In this document: in pieces, positions 7,885-16,340 of the stretch
Position numbering within the stretch: position 1 is the first letter of the stretch
Layout of the letters: every line of letters starts with the position of its first letter
Virus record (IMG/VR): IMGVR_UViG_3300048929_000226
Coordinates: 1-35,404 of that record
Strand: one strand, 5' to 3'
Length of the DNA stretch: 35,404 nt
DNA from: a virus
Translations under genes and position numbers: made by a program
Notes under the pieces: generated by a model
What the model was told of the DNA's origin: nothing
Seen by the model: only the letters and a program-made list of their open reading frames with translations
The model's database searches: none

Positions 7885-9120
7885 ATGGCCGGCGAAATTC
7901 TCGACGTATTCCACGAAGACCCGTTCCGCGCCATCGCGCTCACCGATGCCGTGCAACGCAATCCGTTCCAGCCGGTCGGGCTGGGCGCGCTCGGTGTGTT
8001 CGATCCGAACCCGATCCGCACGAAGGCGCTCGCCATCGAGGAACGCACCGGCAAGCTGGTGCTGATCCCGTTCAGCGAACGCGGCGCGGAAGGCACGCAG
8101 CGCACCACCGAGAAACGCAAGATGCGTTACTTCGAGGTACCGCGCCTCATGCATGACGACACGATCTACGCGGAGGAAGTCCAGGGCATCCGCGAGTTCG
8201 GCACCGAGAGCATCCTCATGCAGCTCGAGGCCGAAGTCGCGCGGCGTCTGTCCGGTCCTACGGGGCTACTCGCGAGTGTCGAATACACGAAGGAATTCCT
8301 GCGACTCGCCGCGCTTCAGGGGCTGGTGCTCGATCCGAAAGACGGCAGTGTCCTCTACAACTGGTTCGATGAATTCCAGATCACGCAGGCGCCGGAGGTG
8401 GACTTCAATCTCTACGCGCAGAAACCGAACACGCTGCGGCCTGTCTGCAATAACCTGGTGCGGACGATGGCACGCAAGGCACAGGGGGCGTTCACGGTCA
8501 CCACGCGGGTCTATGCGATGTGCGGGGACGCGTTCTATGACGCGTTCGTCAATCATGTGGACGTCATCCGCACTTTCGTGAACTGGTCCGACGCGCGCGC
8601 GCTGCGTGATAACTCGCAGGGCGCGGCCTTCGAGGCGTTCGACTTCGCCGGTATCACCTGGTTTAACTATCGCGGCTCGGACGATGACAGCACGATCAAG
8701 GTGCCGGACGACAAGGTGAAGTTCTTCCCGGTCGGTGCGCCCGGTGTGTTCCGTGAAGCGATGGCGCCGGGTGAAACGGTCGATTGGGTCAACACGCCCG
8801 GCAAGCCCGTATATGTGCTGCCGATCTTCGATCTGCTGCGGCGCATGTGGTGGAAGATGGAGACGTACGCGTATCCGCTGTACGTCTGCACACGTCCTGA
8901 AGTGCTGCTATCCGGCAAGGCTGGCGCGCCAGCGGTCGGGGGAACGGACAGCACGAACGGCAGCGCGCCGCCGCCCGATTCCGGTACGGACCCCGCCGCG
9001 CTGACAGACCTCGCCGCCGATCCTGCATCCGATCCCGCCAGCGACCCCGCCGCGCCCACTTCGACTGGCAGCAAGCCGAAGCCTGCGAGTCGTACGCAAC
9101 CGGATACCAGCGCGAAATGA
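7885..9120 (+). CDS. Major capsid protein (lambda gpE family) with extended C-terminus
   Basis: 411 residues against 341 in lambda gpE. Family segments: LTDAVQRNPFQP (near 20), IEERTGKLVLIPFSERG (near 52) with the following TEKRKMRYFEVPRL, and EVDFNLYAQKPNTLRPVCN near 170; the C-terminal core ends with KMETYAYPLYVCTRPEVLL near 340. The last about 60 residues are Asp/Ala/Ser/Pro-rich and disordered, with the repeat DPAS/DPAA, and look like an added surface or interior tail. The ribosome site is GGGAG 9 bases before ATG, just after the terminator-like hairpin. The stop overlaps the start of the next gene (ATGA). Confidence 0.95.
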   Translation: MAGEILDVFHEDPFRAIALTDAVQRNPFQPVGLGALGVFDPNPIRTKALAIEERTGKLVLIPFSERGAEGTQRTTEKRKMRYFEVPRLMHDDTIYAEEVQGIREFGTESILMQLEAEVARRLSGPTGLLASVEYTKEFLRLAALQGLVLDPKDGSVLYNWFDEFQITQAPEVDFNLYAQKPNTLRPVCNNLVRTMARKAQGAFTVTTRVYAMCGDAFYDAFVNHVDVIRTFVNWSDARALRDNSQGAAFEAFDFAGITWFNYRGSDDDSTIKVPDDKVKFFPVGAPGVFREAMAPGETVDWVNTPGKPVYVLPIFDLLRRMWWKMETYAYPLYVCTRPEVLLSGKAGAPAVGGTDSTNGSAPPPDSGTDPAALTDLAADPASDPASDPAAPTSTGSKPKPASRTQPDTSAK

Positions 9121-9452
9121 TCGACTGGGATAGCGTGCTGCTCGACCCGGTGCAGACCATATTCGGGCAGCCCGCCACCTACACGACCCGCACCGGGCAG
9201 ACATGGCCGCTTGCTGGCGTGTTCGATGAAGCGGTCGCTGACGTTGACGTGGTGGACGGCGTACCCGTGACGACCGTGCGCCCGTGTTTCGGTTTCCGCA
9301 CCGTCACGCTACCCGTGGCCGCGCACCAGGGTGACAGGCTCGACATTCCGGCCGCACCCGGCGCACCGCTTGACGACACCCCCTATGTCATCCGTGAGGT
9401 GCGAATCGACGGCCACGGGTGGTGCTTCCTGCTGCTGAACCTCGCGCCGTAA
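9117..9452 (+). CDS. Head-tail joining protein (FII-like)
   Basis: 111 residues, close to lambda gpFII (117), starting in an ATGA overlap with the capsid gene. FII-type proteins bind the gpW-closed head and offer the docking face for the tail. The sequence is beta-rich (YTTRTGQTWPLAGVFDEA, FGFRTVTLPVAA, DTPYVIREVRIDGHGW) with the typical pattern of a variable loop followed by an end strand rich in hydrophobic residues. Size, position and pattern agree; sequence similarity in this family is low, so the specific name is moderately certain. Confidence 0.8.
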   Translation: MIDWDSVLLDPVQTIFGQPATYTTRTGQTWPLAGVFDEAVADVDVVDGVPVTTVRPCFGFRTVTLPVAAHQGDRLDIPAAPGAPLDDTPYVIREVRIDGHGWCFLLLNLAP

Positions 9453-9489
9453 TCCCTCGCCGCTCTCCCTTTCCTGCGATCCCTTCAAC

Positions 9490-10233
9490 ATGCGCCCCCA
9501 CCAGGTCCCGGCGCGGCCGATGCTCGGCCGCCGCCAGTTGCGGCTTGCCGCGCTCGGTGCATTGAGCCGCGCCGCGCTCGAAGTCGGCGGCGTGCCGGTC
9601 GTCATCCAGTCGCCAGGAGACTGGAGCGTCCCGGCTGACGTGTTGCCTGCCGTGATTGTGCGGACCTCGCAGGAATCGAAGACGTCCATTACGCGCGGCA
9701 TGCCGGAATTCACGACGAGTTGCGCGCTCGACGTGAAGGCGATGCTCGAAGCGGCGACAGCGGAAGCCGCGCAGGACGCCATTGAATCGCTCTGGTTTGC
9801 CATTGAAAACGCACTGCTGACGAACTGGTCACTCGTGCGCATGCTCCAGCAGTTTTCCAGTGTCGATACCGCGCTCGACATACGCGCGGAAGGCACCCGG
9901 CACCTGGCCGGCATCGCCGCCTCGTTCCACTGCGAATTTGCGGAGATGTACGACCCGACGCAGGCCACACCGGACGTCGCACCGTGGCCCGACGATGCGC
10001 CGCCGCCCGTGCCGCTCGACCGCTTCACTGCGGACGTCGATCCGGTCAACGTCGCGGACCCCACCGGCACCTATCCGGCCCCGCTGTTTCCCGAGGCGGT
10101 TGTGCCCGCGCCGCGCACTCACGGCCCTGATGGGCGCAGCGAGGGCGTGCTCGATATCCGGCTCGATAACCCGGCTGACCCACCGCCCGCGACTCCAGCC
10201 GTTCCCCGTTCCCCTGACCCGAAGGGAGGCTGA
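9490..10233 (+). CDS. Putative tail terminator/completion protein (gpU-like position)
   Basis: 247 residues. The first 150 residues form an alpha/beta domain with N-terminal helix LRLAALGALSRAAL, a strand region VPAVIVRTSQES and a helical stretch AEAAQDAIESLWFAIENALL, matching the general pattern of tail terminator proteins that cap the tail tube. The last about 90 residues are Pro/Ala/Asp-rich and disordered (DDAPPPVPLD, DPADPPPATPAVP). It sits between the FII-like joiner and the DUF2635/sheath genes, where a tail terminator is expected. I assign it by position and pattern; it could also be another head-tail connector component. Confidence 0.6.
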   Translation: MRPHQVPARPMLGRRQLRLAALGALSRAALEVGGVPVVIQSPGDWSVPADVLPAVIVRTSQESKTSITRGMPEFTTSCALDVKAMLEAATAEAAQDAIESLWFAIENALLTNWSLVRMLQQFSSVDTALDIRAEGTRHLAGIAASFHCEFAEMYDPTQATPDVAPWPDDAPPPVPLDRFTADVDPVNVADPTGTYPAPLFPEAVVPAPRTHGPDGRSEGVLDIRLDNPADPPPATPAVPRSPDPKGG

Positions 10234-10234
10234 C

Positions 10235-10660
10235 ATGCGCGTCAAGCCTGCACCCGACATCAAGGTCCGCGATCCGGACCTGCATGGCTTCCTGCCCGAT
10301 AGCGGCCGCGTTGTGCCCGAGTCGGGCTACTGGCGCCGTCGCCTGCGCGATGGCGACGTGATAGCCGTGCAGGAGGCCACGCCGCCGCGACGTACCGGCG
10401 CACCGCGCGAGCGGAGAAAGAAAGCGGACACGGCGCAGGACGTCCCGGCGAAGGCCGCGAAGAAGGCCGCACAGAAGGTCGCAAAGAAGGCCGCGCAGAA
10501 AGCGGCCGGGCCTGCCCGCAGCAACGCCCCCAGGCGCGCTCCAGAGGACGCACCCAGGGGCGCACCAGGGCACGCCCCGAAGAAGCCCAGGCATGACCCC
10601 GCACAGGGCGCGGACGAGCCTGCCGACGTTCCCGCTGACCCGCCCGCCGATCCCGCCTGA
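10235..10660 (+). CDS. DUF2635 protein with histone H1-like Lys/Ala-rich tail
   Basis: 141 residues from the ATG at 10235, preceded by GGGAGG. Residues 1-45 match the small DUF2635 protein that sits directly before the sheath gene in Mu-like tails (MRVKPAPDIKVRDPDLHGFL, then a conserved WRRRLRDGDV). The usual protein ends near here. In this case about 95 more residues follow: a Lys/Ala repeat (AAKKAAQKVAKKAAQKAAG, about 70-90), then an Arg/Pro/Ala section and an acidic Pro/Ala/Asp end. The repeat resembles histone H1-like and other nucleic-acid-binding tails. The role of DUF2635 is unknown; the basic tail suggests contact with DNA or with an acidic partner, which is inference. Confidence 0.82.
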   Translation: MRVKPAPDIKVRDPDLHGFLPDSGRVVPESGYWRRRLRDGDVIAVQEATPPRRTGAPRERRKKADTAQDVPAKAAKKAAQKVAKKAAQKAAGPARSNAPRRAPEDAPRGAPGHAPKKPRHDPAQGADEPADVPADPPADPA

Positions 10661-10708
10661 TCCCGCTGCATCCCGCCTGTCTGTTTCATCCTGGGGAGGA
10701 CCGTCCTC

Positions 10709-12214
10709 ATGATCCCTTTTTCCAACATTCCCGCGAATATCCGCGTTCCGCTGTTCTATGCGGAACTCGACAACTCGCAGGCCAGCAGCGCGCAGGCTAA
10801 CCAGCGCTCACTCATCATCGGCCAGATGACGGCAGCCGGTACGGGGACGCCCAACGTCCCGGTTATCAGCGCCGGCATCGGGGACGCGCAGCAGCGCTGG
10901 GGCGTGAACTCGATGCTCGCCGCAATGACGTCCGCGTATCGCGCCGCCGACGACTTTGGCGAGTTGTGGTATCTGCCGCTTGCGGACGATCTGGAGGGCG
11001 TGAAGGCGAGCGGCACCGTCACGCTGACCGGCGCGGCCACCGCGCCCGGCGTCATCTCGCTCTATATCGGCGGGCGGCGCTACCAGTTACCCGTGCAGCC
11101 CACCCAGGCCGTCGCGGATATCGCGGCGGCTCTTGCCGCGCTCATCGCCGCGGACGCGTACGCGCTGGTGACCCCGACAGCGGCGGCGGGTGTCGTGACG
11201 CTGAAGGCGGTCAATGCGGGCACAGTCGGAAACGAGATCGACCTGCGGCTAAACTACCTCGGCGCGCCGGGGGGCGAAGCGACACCGGCCGGACTCGGCG
11301 TTGCGATTGCGCCGATGACGGGCGGCGCGGTCGATCCCTTCAGCGCACTACAGACCGCGCTCGATAACTGCGGCGATACCGCGTTCGACTTCATCGTCTG
11401 CCCGTACACCGACACCGCGAGTCTTGATGCCATCAAGGCATTTCTCAACGACCAGACCGGGCGCTGGGCGTGGAGCCAGCAGATTTACGGTCATGCCTTC
11501 GCCGCCCGTCGCGGCACGCTCGCAAGCTGCACGACGTTCGGCACGGGGCGCAACGACCAGCATGTATCCGTGCTCGGCTTCAACGATTCGCCAACGCCCG
11601 CGTGGATGATCGCCGCGCAGCTTACCGGCTCGATTGCGCCTGCGCTGCGTATCGACCCAGGGCGGCCCGTGCAGACGCTGCCGATTATCGGCATGCTCGC
11701 GCCGCCGGTCGCCTCGCGCTTCGCGCTGACTGACCGTAACACGCTGCTCTATGACGGCGTGAGTACCTTCAGCGTCGGCGACGACGGCACCTGTTACGCG
11801 GAAAACATCATCACCACGTACCAGAAGAACGCATGGGGCACGCCGGACGACAGTTATCTCGAAGTCGAAACGATGTACCTGCTCGCGTACGTGCTGCGCT
11901 CGATGCGCTCGATGGTCACCACCAAGTACGCGCGCATGAAGCTCGCCGCGAACGGGACACGCTTTGCCTCGGGTAGCGCGGTGGTGACCCCGGCCATCAT
12001 CCAGTCGGACGTCATTGCGAAGTATCAGGAACTGGAGTTCGACGGCTACGTCCAGGGCAGCGACGTGTTTGCGAAACAGGTCATTGTCGAGCAGAACGCG
12101 GCCAACCCGAACCGGGTTGATTGCCTGTGGCCTGGCACCCTGATCGACCAGTTACGGATTTTTGCGCTGCTCGCGCAGTTCCGTCTGAGCATGGCGGGGG
12201 TGAATCATGGCTGA
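10709..12214 (+). CDS. Contractile tail sheath protein (Mu gpL-like)
   Basis: 501 residues, almost the size of Mu gpL (495). It would polymerise around the tail tube and contract on infection. Start context GGGGAGG lies 12 bases before ATG. Recognisable Mu-type sheath segments are the opening FSNIPANIRVPLFYAELDNS, QRSLIIGQMT near 30, DFIVCPYTDTASLDAI near 225, and the C-terminal catch domain with YLLAYVLRSMRSMVTTKYAR near 390. The gene overlaps the tube gene by 8 bases. Confidence 0.96.
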   Translation: MIPFSNIPANIRVPLFYAELDNSQASSAQANQRSLIIGQMTAAGTGTPNVPVISAGIGDAQQRWGVNSMLAAMTSAYRAADDFGELWYLPLADDLEGVKASGTVTLTGAATAPGVISLYIGGRRYQLPVQPTQAVADIAAALAALIAADAYALVTPTAAAGVVTLKAVNAGTVGNEIDLRLNYLGAPGGEATPAGLGVAIAPMTGGAVDPFSALQTALDNCGDTAFDFIVCPYTDTASLDAIKAFLNDQTGRWAWSQQIYGHAFAARRGTLASCTTFGTGRNDQHVSVLGFNDSPTPAWMIAAQLTGSIAPALRIDPGRPVQTLPIIGMLAPPVASRFALTDRNTLLYDGVSTFSVGDDGTCYAENIITTYQKNAWGTPDDSYLEVETMYLLAYVLRSMRSMVTTKYARMKLAANGTRFASGSAVVTPAIIQSDVIAKYQELEFDGYVQGSDVFAKQVIVEQNAANPNRVDCLWPGTLIDQLRIFALLAQFRLSMAGVNHG

Positions 12215-12581
12215 TTCCACTAACCGCCTTGCAGGCATCGCGTATATCGCGGTGGACGGGCAGAACTACATGCTCGCGGGCGAACTGACGTACTCGCCCG
12301 CCGACGTCGAACGCGAATCACTGATCGGCCAGGATCGCGTCCACGGCTACGGCGAGAAGCCGCGCGCGCCGTTCATTTCCGGCTCGTTCCGCGATGCCGG
12401 CACGCTCACGGTGAAGGACTTCAACGCGATGACCAACGTTACGGTCACGCTCGAACTGGCGAACGGAAAGACGGTGATAGGTCGCAACATGTGGACCGTC
12501 GAGGCGCAGGAAGTCAAGACGCCGGAAGCTACCTTCGAAGTGAAGTTCGAAGGGTTTTCCGGTGCAGTGACCGAGCAGTGA
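12207..12581 (+). CDS. Tail tube protein (Mu gpM-like)
   Basis: 124 residues against 118 in Mu gpM. It should form the inner tube through which DNA passes. The pattern of the Mu-type tail tube family is clear: RLAGIAYIAVDGQNYMLAGE at the N-terminus, ERESLIGQDRVHGYGEKPRA in the middle, and VTLELANGKTVIGRNMWTV followed by the acidic, strand-forming end ATFEVKFEG. Translation is probably coupled to the sheath gene by the 8-base overlap. Confidence 0.95.
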   Translation: MADSTNRLAGIAYIAVDGQNYMLAGELTYSPADVERESLIGQDRVHGYGEKPRAPFISGSFRDAGTLTVKDFNAMTNVTVTLELANGKTVIGRNMWTVEAQEVKTPEATFEVKFEGFSGAVTEQ

Positions 12582-12594
12582 GAGGGAGACGATC

Positions 12595-12831
12595 ATGTCT
12601 GAAACCATTCCGCTGCAAAGCCCCGTTGACGGGCTCACCGAGATTACGCTGCGCGAGCCCACGGTCGATGAAATCGCCAAGGTCAGCGACGACGCGACGA
12701 AGTTCGGCAACGTGCGCGCGATGAAGAACCTGATTGCAAGCATGGCGAAAATCGAAGTGGCGACGGTGGGCCGCATGGGCGCGCGTGACTTCAACGCGTG
12801 CAACAAGTACCTGTCCGGTTTTTTCGAATGA
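12595..12831 (+). CDS. Tail assembly chaperone, short form (Mu gp41-like)
   Basis: 78 residues, preceded by AGGGAG. The family (tail assembly chaperone E/41/14) helps wrap the tape measure during tube assembly. Typical features are ITLREPTVDEIAKV near residue 20 and a helical C-terminus ending GFFE. In P2, Mu and lambda the chaperone is made in two forms through a ribosomal frameshift near the 3' end, and a canonical slippery heptamer is present here six bases before the stop of this ORF. Confidence 0.88.
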   Translation: MSETIPLQSPVDGLTEITLREPTVDEIAKVSDDATKFGNVRAMKNLIASMAKIEVATVGRMGARDFNACNKYLSGFFE

Positions 12832-12986
12832 TCCCGCCGAACCTGCGCGACGTGATAGCGGACGTCACGCACTTCTATGGCTGGGGTCCGCGCGACGCGG
12901 GCGCGCTGACGTGGACCGAACTGTCCGAATGGTTATCCCAGGCGCGGCGGATTGCCCGCGCTCGCGCAGATCGTCATGGCCGCTAA
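12595..12986 (+). CDS. Tail assembly chaperone, -1 frameshift fusion form (gp41/42-like)
   Basis: If a ribosome slips back one base at the T TTT TTC heptamer, the first 77 residues of the chaperone continue into the -1 frame for 53 more codons (from CGA at 12825 to TAA at 12984), giving about 130 residues. The appended part (MIPPNLRDVIADVTHFYGWG, then LTWTELSEWLSQARRI) matches the second domain of such chaperones: an acidic/aromatic helical module that binds the tape measure. The downstream ORF has no usable separate start, only an ATG directly at the junction without a ribosome site. The fusion end overlaps the tape-measure start by 11 bases. Confidence 0.82.
12819..12825 (+). promoter_or_regulatory. 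-1 programmed frameshift slippery heptamer
   Basis: T TTT TTC in the zero frame (codons GGT TTT TTC GAA TGA), which fits the X XXY YYZ rule, so both P- and A-site tRNAs can re-pair with TTT after a one-base backward slip. It lies immediately before the stop of the short chaperone, as in other contractile-tail phages. No stimulatory stem-loop was computed. Confidence 0.82.
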
Positions 12987-14991
12987 CCAGAAAATCGAGT
13001 TCACCATCTCGGCGGTGGACAAGGCCACCAGAACGATTGACCGGATTAACCGCTCGGTCGCGAACATGACGCGCCCGTATGCGAACCTCGCAAAGAGCAT
13101 CAAGCGTTTCTCCGAGGCGTCAGGACTGACCACGGTCGCCAAACGGCTCGACACGGTCGCACAGAAAGCGGCGAAGGCAACGACGAGCCTCACGAAGATG
13201 GCTGCGCCGCTGCTCGCGCTCGTCGGCGGCGGCACGCTCGCGGGCCTCTCCGAAATGGTTACGCACTGGGAGCGTATCGGCGCGGAGACGGAGCGCACCT
13301 CCCGGCTGCTCGGAATCACGGCGGGACAGCTTGTGAAGATGCGCGGCGCGGCGGCGCTCATGGGCGTGTCGTCGGACACGATGACGGCGGGATTCCAGTC
13401 ACTGGCGGATACGCTTCAGGACGCGCGCTGGGGCCGCAATCAGGCCGCGTTCTCGACGCTCCAGTCGCTCGGTATCACGCTGCGCTCGACCGCCTCGGGA
13501 GCGGTCGATACGAAGGCGGCCATGTACGACCTCGCCGACCGGATGAAGCGCATCCAGCAGCGCGATCCGGCGGCGGCGCGCAACCTCGCTCGCTCGCTCG
13601 GCGTCGAGCAGCTTCTGCCGGTACTGGTGCAGGGTCGCGAAGGGATGCGGGCCTATGAGGCCGAAGCCGTGCGGCTGCGCGGTGAATTCACTCCCGGCAT
13701 GGGAGAGCGGGCGCAGGCGTTCACGCTCTCCCTCTCGAAGATGGCGCTGGCCGCCGATGGACTGCGACAGTCGATTGCGGACAGACTCGCGCCGATGATG
13801 CAGCCGTTCATTGACCGCCTCACCGAATGGATCGCGAAGAACCGCGAACTCATCTCGCAGAGAATCGGCGCGCTGGTTCAGCGGATTGCGGACGCGCTCG
13901 ACCGCGTCGATCTGAACCGGCTGCTCGATGACCTGACGAAAGCCGTCAGCGCAATCATGGATTTTGTCGGGTGGGTAACGAAAGCGGTCGAAGCGCTCGG
14001 CGGCTGGAAAGCCGTTGCGGTGATTGTCGCAACCTACATGGCGGGCGGCTTCGTGGCGTCCATCGCGTCGGTAGTCGTCAGCATCGCAATGCTGGGGGGG
14101 CGCGTCTGGAAACTTGCACGGGCCTGGGGCGGCGCAGGCAAGGCGGCGACGACTGCCGCCGAGGCAATCAGCGGCGCGGGCGCGGCGGCGGAAGGTGCGG
14201 CCGGTCGTGGACTGCTCGGGCGCATGCTGGGCGGCGCGCTGCGCTTCGTCAATCCGTGGACGGCGGGCGCGTACCTGCTGGGCCATAGCGGCGACCTCAA
14301 CACGGGCGAGGACGAGCAGCTTAAGCGCATCCGTGCAGCGGAACAGGCGGCGGGCGGACAGTGGCCGGGCGCGGGTGGGTCTCAACCGACCGGCGGCGCG
14401 GCGAACGCCGCGCTCACAGTAGGCGCAGCCGTGCGGAACTGGGCGGCAAAGCTCGACTTCGGCGGCACCGAAAAGCGCTACGGACTACCTGCAGGCCTGC
14501 TCTCGGCGATGGCGCAGCAGGAGTCGCGCGGCAACGCGGGCGCAGTGAGTCCAGCCGGTGCGGCGGGCCTGTTCCAGTTCATGCCCGGTACGGCGCGCGA
14601 GTACGGCATCAACGCGTTCGATCCTGCCCAATCGGCCAATGCAGCGGCGCGCAAGATGGCCGGGCTGCTCTCGCGCTATCACGGCAACCTGACGGCGGCA
14701 CTGTCCGCCTATAACTGGGGTGAAGGCAACCTTGAGCGCAAGGGAATGGCGAACGCGCCTGCTGAAACGCGCAACTACGCGCCGGAAATTCTGGCGCGCA
14801 TGGCGTCGCTCGGCTCGGGAGACGCGGTGCCGTCGCTCAACGCACCCGCGCAGCCTGACGGCGGCGCGCAGGCGGCCCCGGTCGTGCATGTCCACAATCA
14901 GGTTCATGTCGCGCGCGACGGCGGCGTGACAGTGAGGACGCAGACGCCTGGCGGGCTGAAGATAGAACGCCCGATGGTCAGCCCTTCATGA
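12976..14991 (+). CDS. Tape measure protein with C-terminal lytic transglycosylase domain
   Basis: 671 residues from the ATG at 12976; an in-frame TTG at 12952 is possible. It sets tail length and is injected with the DNA. The N-terminal 80 residues have the Mu-type tape measure opening (IEFTISAVDKATRTIDRINR) and a Lys-rich helix. The middle is helical with a transmembrane-like Gly/Ala/Val region near 350-385. Residues about 495-605 are an SLT lytic transglycosylase: catalytic Glu516 in QQESRGNAG, then SPAGAAGLFQFMPGTA and ALSAYNWGEGN. This domain would open peptidoglycan during DNA entry. The start overlaps the frameshift product. Confidence 0.93.
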   Translation: MAANQKIEFTISAVDKATRTIDRINRSVANMTRPYANLAKSIKRFSEASGLTTVAKRLDTVAQKAAKATTSLTKMAAPLLALVGGGTLAGLSEMVTHWERIGAETERTSRLLGITAGQLVKMRGAAALMGVSSDTMTAGFQSLADTLQDARWGRNQAAFSTLQSLGITLRSTASGAVDTKAAMYDLADRMKRIQQRDPAAARNLARSLGVEQLLPVLVQGREGMRAYEAEAVRLRGEFTPGMGERAQAFTLSLSKMALAADGLRQSIADRLAPMMQPFIDRLTEWIAKNRELISQRIGALVQRIADALDRVDLNRLLDDLTKAVSAIMDFVGWVTKAVEALGGWKAVAVIVATYMAGGFVASIASVVVSIAMLGGRVWKLARAWGGAGKAATTAAEAISGAGAAAEGAAGRGLLGRMLGGALRFVNPWTAGAYLLGHSGDLNTGEDEQLKRIRAAEQAAGGQWPGAGGSQPTGGAANAALTVGAAVRNWAAKLDFGGTEKRYGLPAGLLSAMAQQESRGNAGAVSPAGAAGLFQFMPGTAREYGINAFDPAQSANAAARKMAGLLSRYHGNLTAALSAYNWGEGNLERKGMANAPAETRNYAPEILARMASLGSGDAVPSLNAPAQPDGGAQAAPVVHVHNQVHVARDGGVTVRTQTPGGLKIERPMVSPS

Positions 14992-14998
14992 GCCCGTC

Positions 14999-16333
14999 AT
15001 GAGCGCCATTGACCTGCCGTTCTTCAGCGAACTGCAACCCGCTTCGTGGCGCGGCGTGCCGTTCGCGGTGACTGGTTCAACGCTCAGGGTGGGCCGCCGC
15101 AATGTCGTGCATGAGTATCCGTACCGCGATGACGTGTGGATCGAAGACATGGGGCGGGCGGGCCGGCGTATCACGCTGACCGGCTTTCTGGTTCAGGACG
15201 CCGCTTATGGTGGCACGGGCGATGTGATTGCGCAGCGCGCGGCGATGATTGCCGCCTGTGAGACGCAGGACGATGACGACGGCGAACTGGTGCATGCGTC
15301 ACTCGGACGGCTGACCGTTTCGCTGCTCGACTTCGAATGCGAGGAACGCGCGGAGCGTGGCCGCGTGTTTGAACTGCGCTTCTCGTTCATCGAGGGCGGC
15401 GCGCAGCAGTTCCCGACGCTCGCGATTGCGACGCAGGCGCAGACGGCGCTCTCGGTGGTCGCGGCGTTCGCCGCCACCGCACAGGATTTTTATGACCGCA
15501 TGGCTGCGCTGCTCACGACGCCCGCGATCATTGGCGAGATCGAGCGCACCGCGCGCGCGTTCGTCGTGGATGCGCAGGCCATCACGCAGCGCGCGACCAG
15601 TCTTGTTGCGATGGTCGCGACACTCGCGGGCAACTATGGGCGTTTTGTCGGCGAATTCACGGCCAGCGTCAAGAACGCGTCAACCACCATTGACCAGCTC
15701 GTCGGCGCGGGCGCGCAGGCCAGGGAAGCCGTCACACAAAGCGGCGCGCTGCTGACGGCACGCGCGGCGCTCGCGGACTATCCGGGGATGGCGTCAGCGG
15801 TGCAGACTCTCGTCACCGCCGTGCAGACCGCCAACCCGGACCCGCACCAGGCGGTGCAATCCCTCGTCACGCTCCAGGCGCAGACCACCGCGCAGGCGCG
15901 CGCGACGGCAGGACTGACTGCCGCCAACGCGCAGGCCATCGCGCTATACCGGCGCGATGCGGTGATTGCTCTCGCGAGCAGCACGGCGGCCTATGCGCTG
16001 ACCTCGTACGACGATGCGCAGGCGCTACGCTCGACCGTCTGCGATGCAATCGAAGCGGAAATCGTTCTTGCAGCCGATGCGGGCGACGATGCGACCTATG
16101 AGGCATTGCAGGCGCTCGAAACCGCCGTAGTGCAGGACCTGACGACTCGCGGTTTTTCAGGCGGCACCGCACAGGCCAACATGCAGACCGTCAGCACGCC
16201 GCAGCCGATGCCGCTTATTGTGCTCGCGCAACGTCTGTATCAGGACGTTGCGCGTTATGACGGACTCTTGCAACAGGCGGCACCGGTTCATCCGGCGTTC
16301 CCGCCCGTGGCATTTCGTGCGTCAAACGAGTAA
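14999..16333 (+). CDS. DNA circularisation/baseplate protein (Mu gpN-like)
   Basis: 444 residues; Mu gpN has about 490. The N-terminal domain is the DNA_circ_N type: FSELQPASWRGVPFAVTGS, then HEYPYRDDVWIEDMGRAGRRI and FLVQDAAYGG, a set well conserved in Mu-like tails. The middle is a long Ala/Thr/Gln-rich helical region. In Mu this protein belongs to the baseplate hub region. The gene starts 7 bases after the tape measure stop and ends 7 bases before the convergent AlbA_2 gene, with no visible terminator between them. Confidence 0.9.
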   Translation: MSAIDLPFFSELQPASWRGVPFAVTGSTLRVGRRNVVHEYPYRDDVWIEDMGRAGRRITLTGFLVQDAAYGGTGDVIAQRAAMIAACETQDDDDGELVHASLGRLTVSLLDFECEERAERGRVFELRFSFIEGGAQQFPTLAIATQAQTALSVVAAFAATAQDFYDRMAALLTTPAIIGEIERTARAFVVDAQAITQRATSLVAMVATLAGNYGRFVGEFTASVKNASTTIDQLVGAGAQAREAVTQSGALLTARAALADYPGMASAVQTLVTAVQTANPDPHQAVQSLVTLQAQTTAQARATAGLTAANAQAIALYRRDAVIALASSTAAYALTSYDDAQALRSTVCDAIEAEIVLAADAGDDATYEALQALETAVVQDLTTRGFSGGTAQANMQTVSTPQPMPLIVLAQRLYQDVARYDGLLQQAAPVHPAFPPVAFRASNE

Positions 16334-16340
16334 TCCTGTG

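Noticed and set aside
13399-14385. 328-codon minus-strand ORF
   Set aside because: Antisense shadow of the tape measure gene, no ribosome site or recognisable domain.
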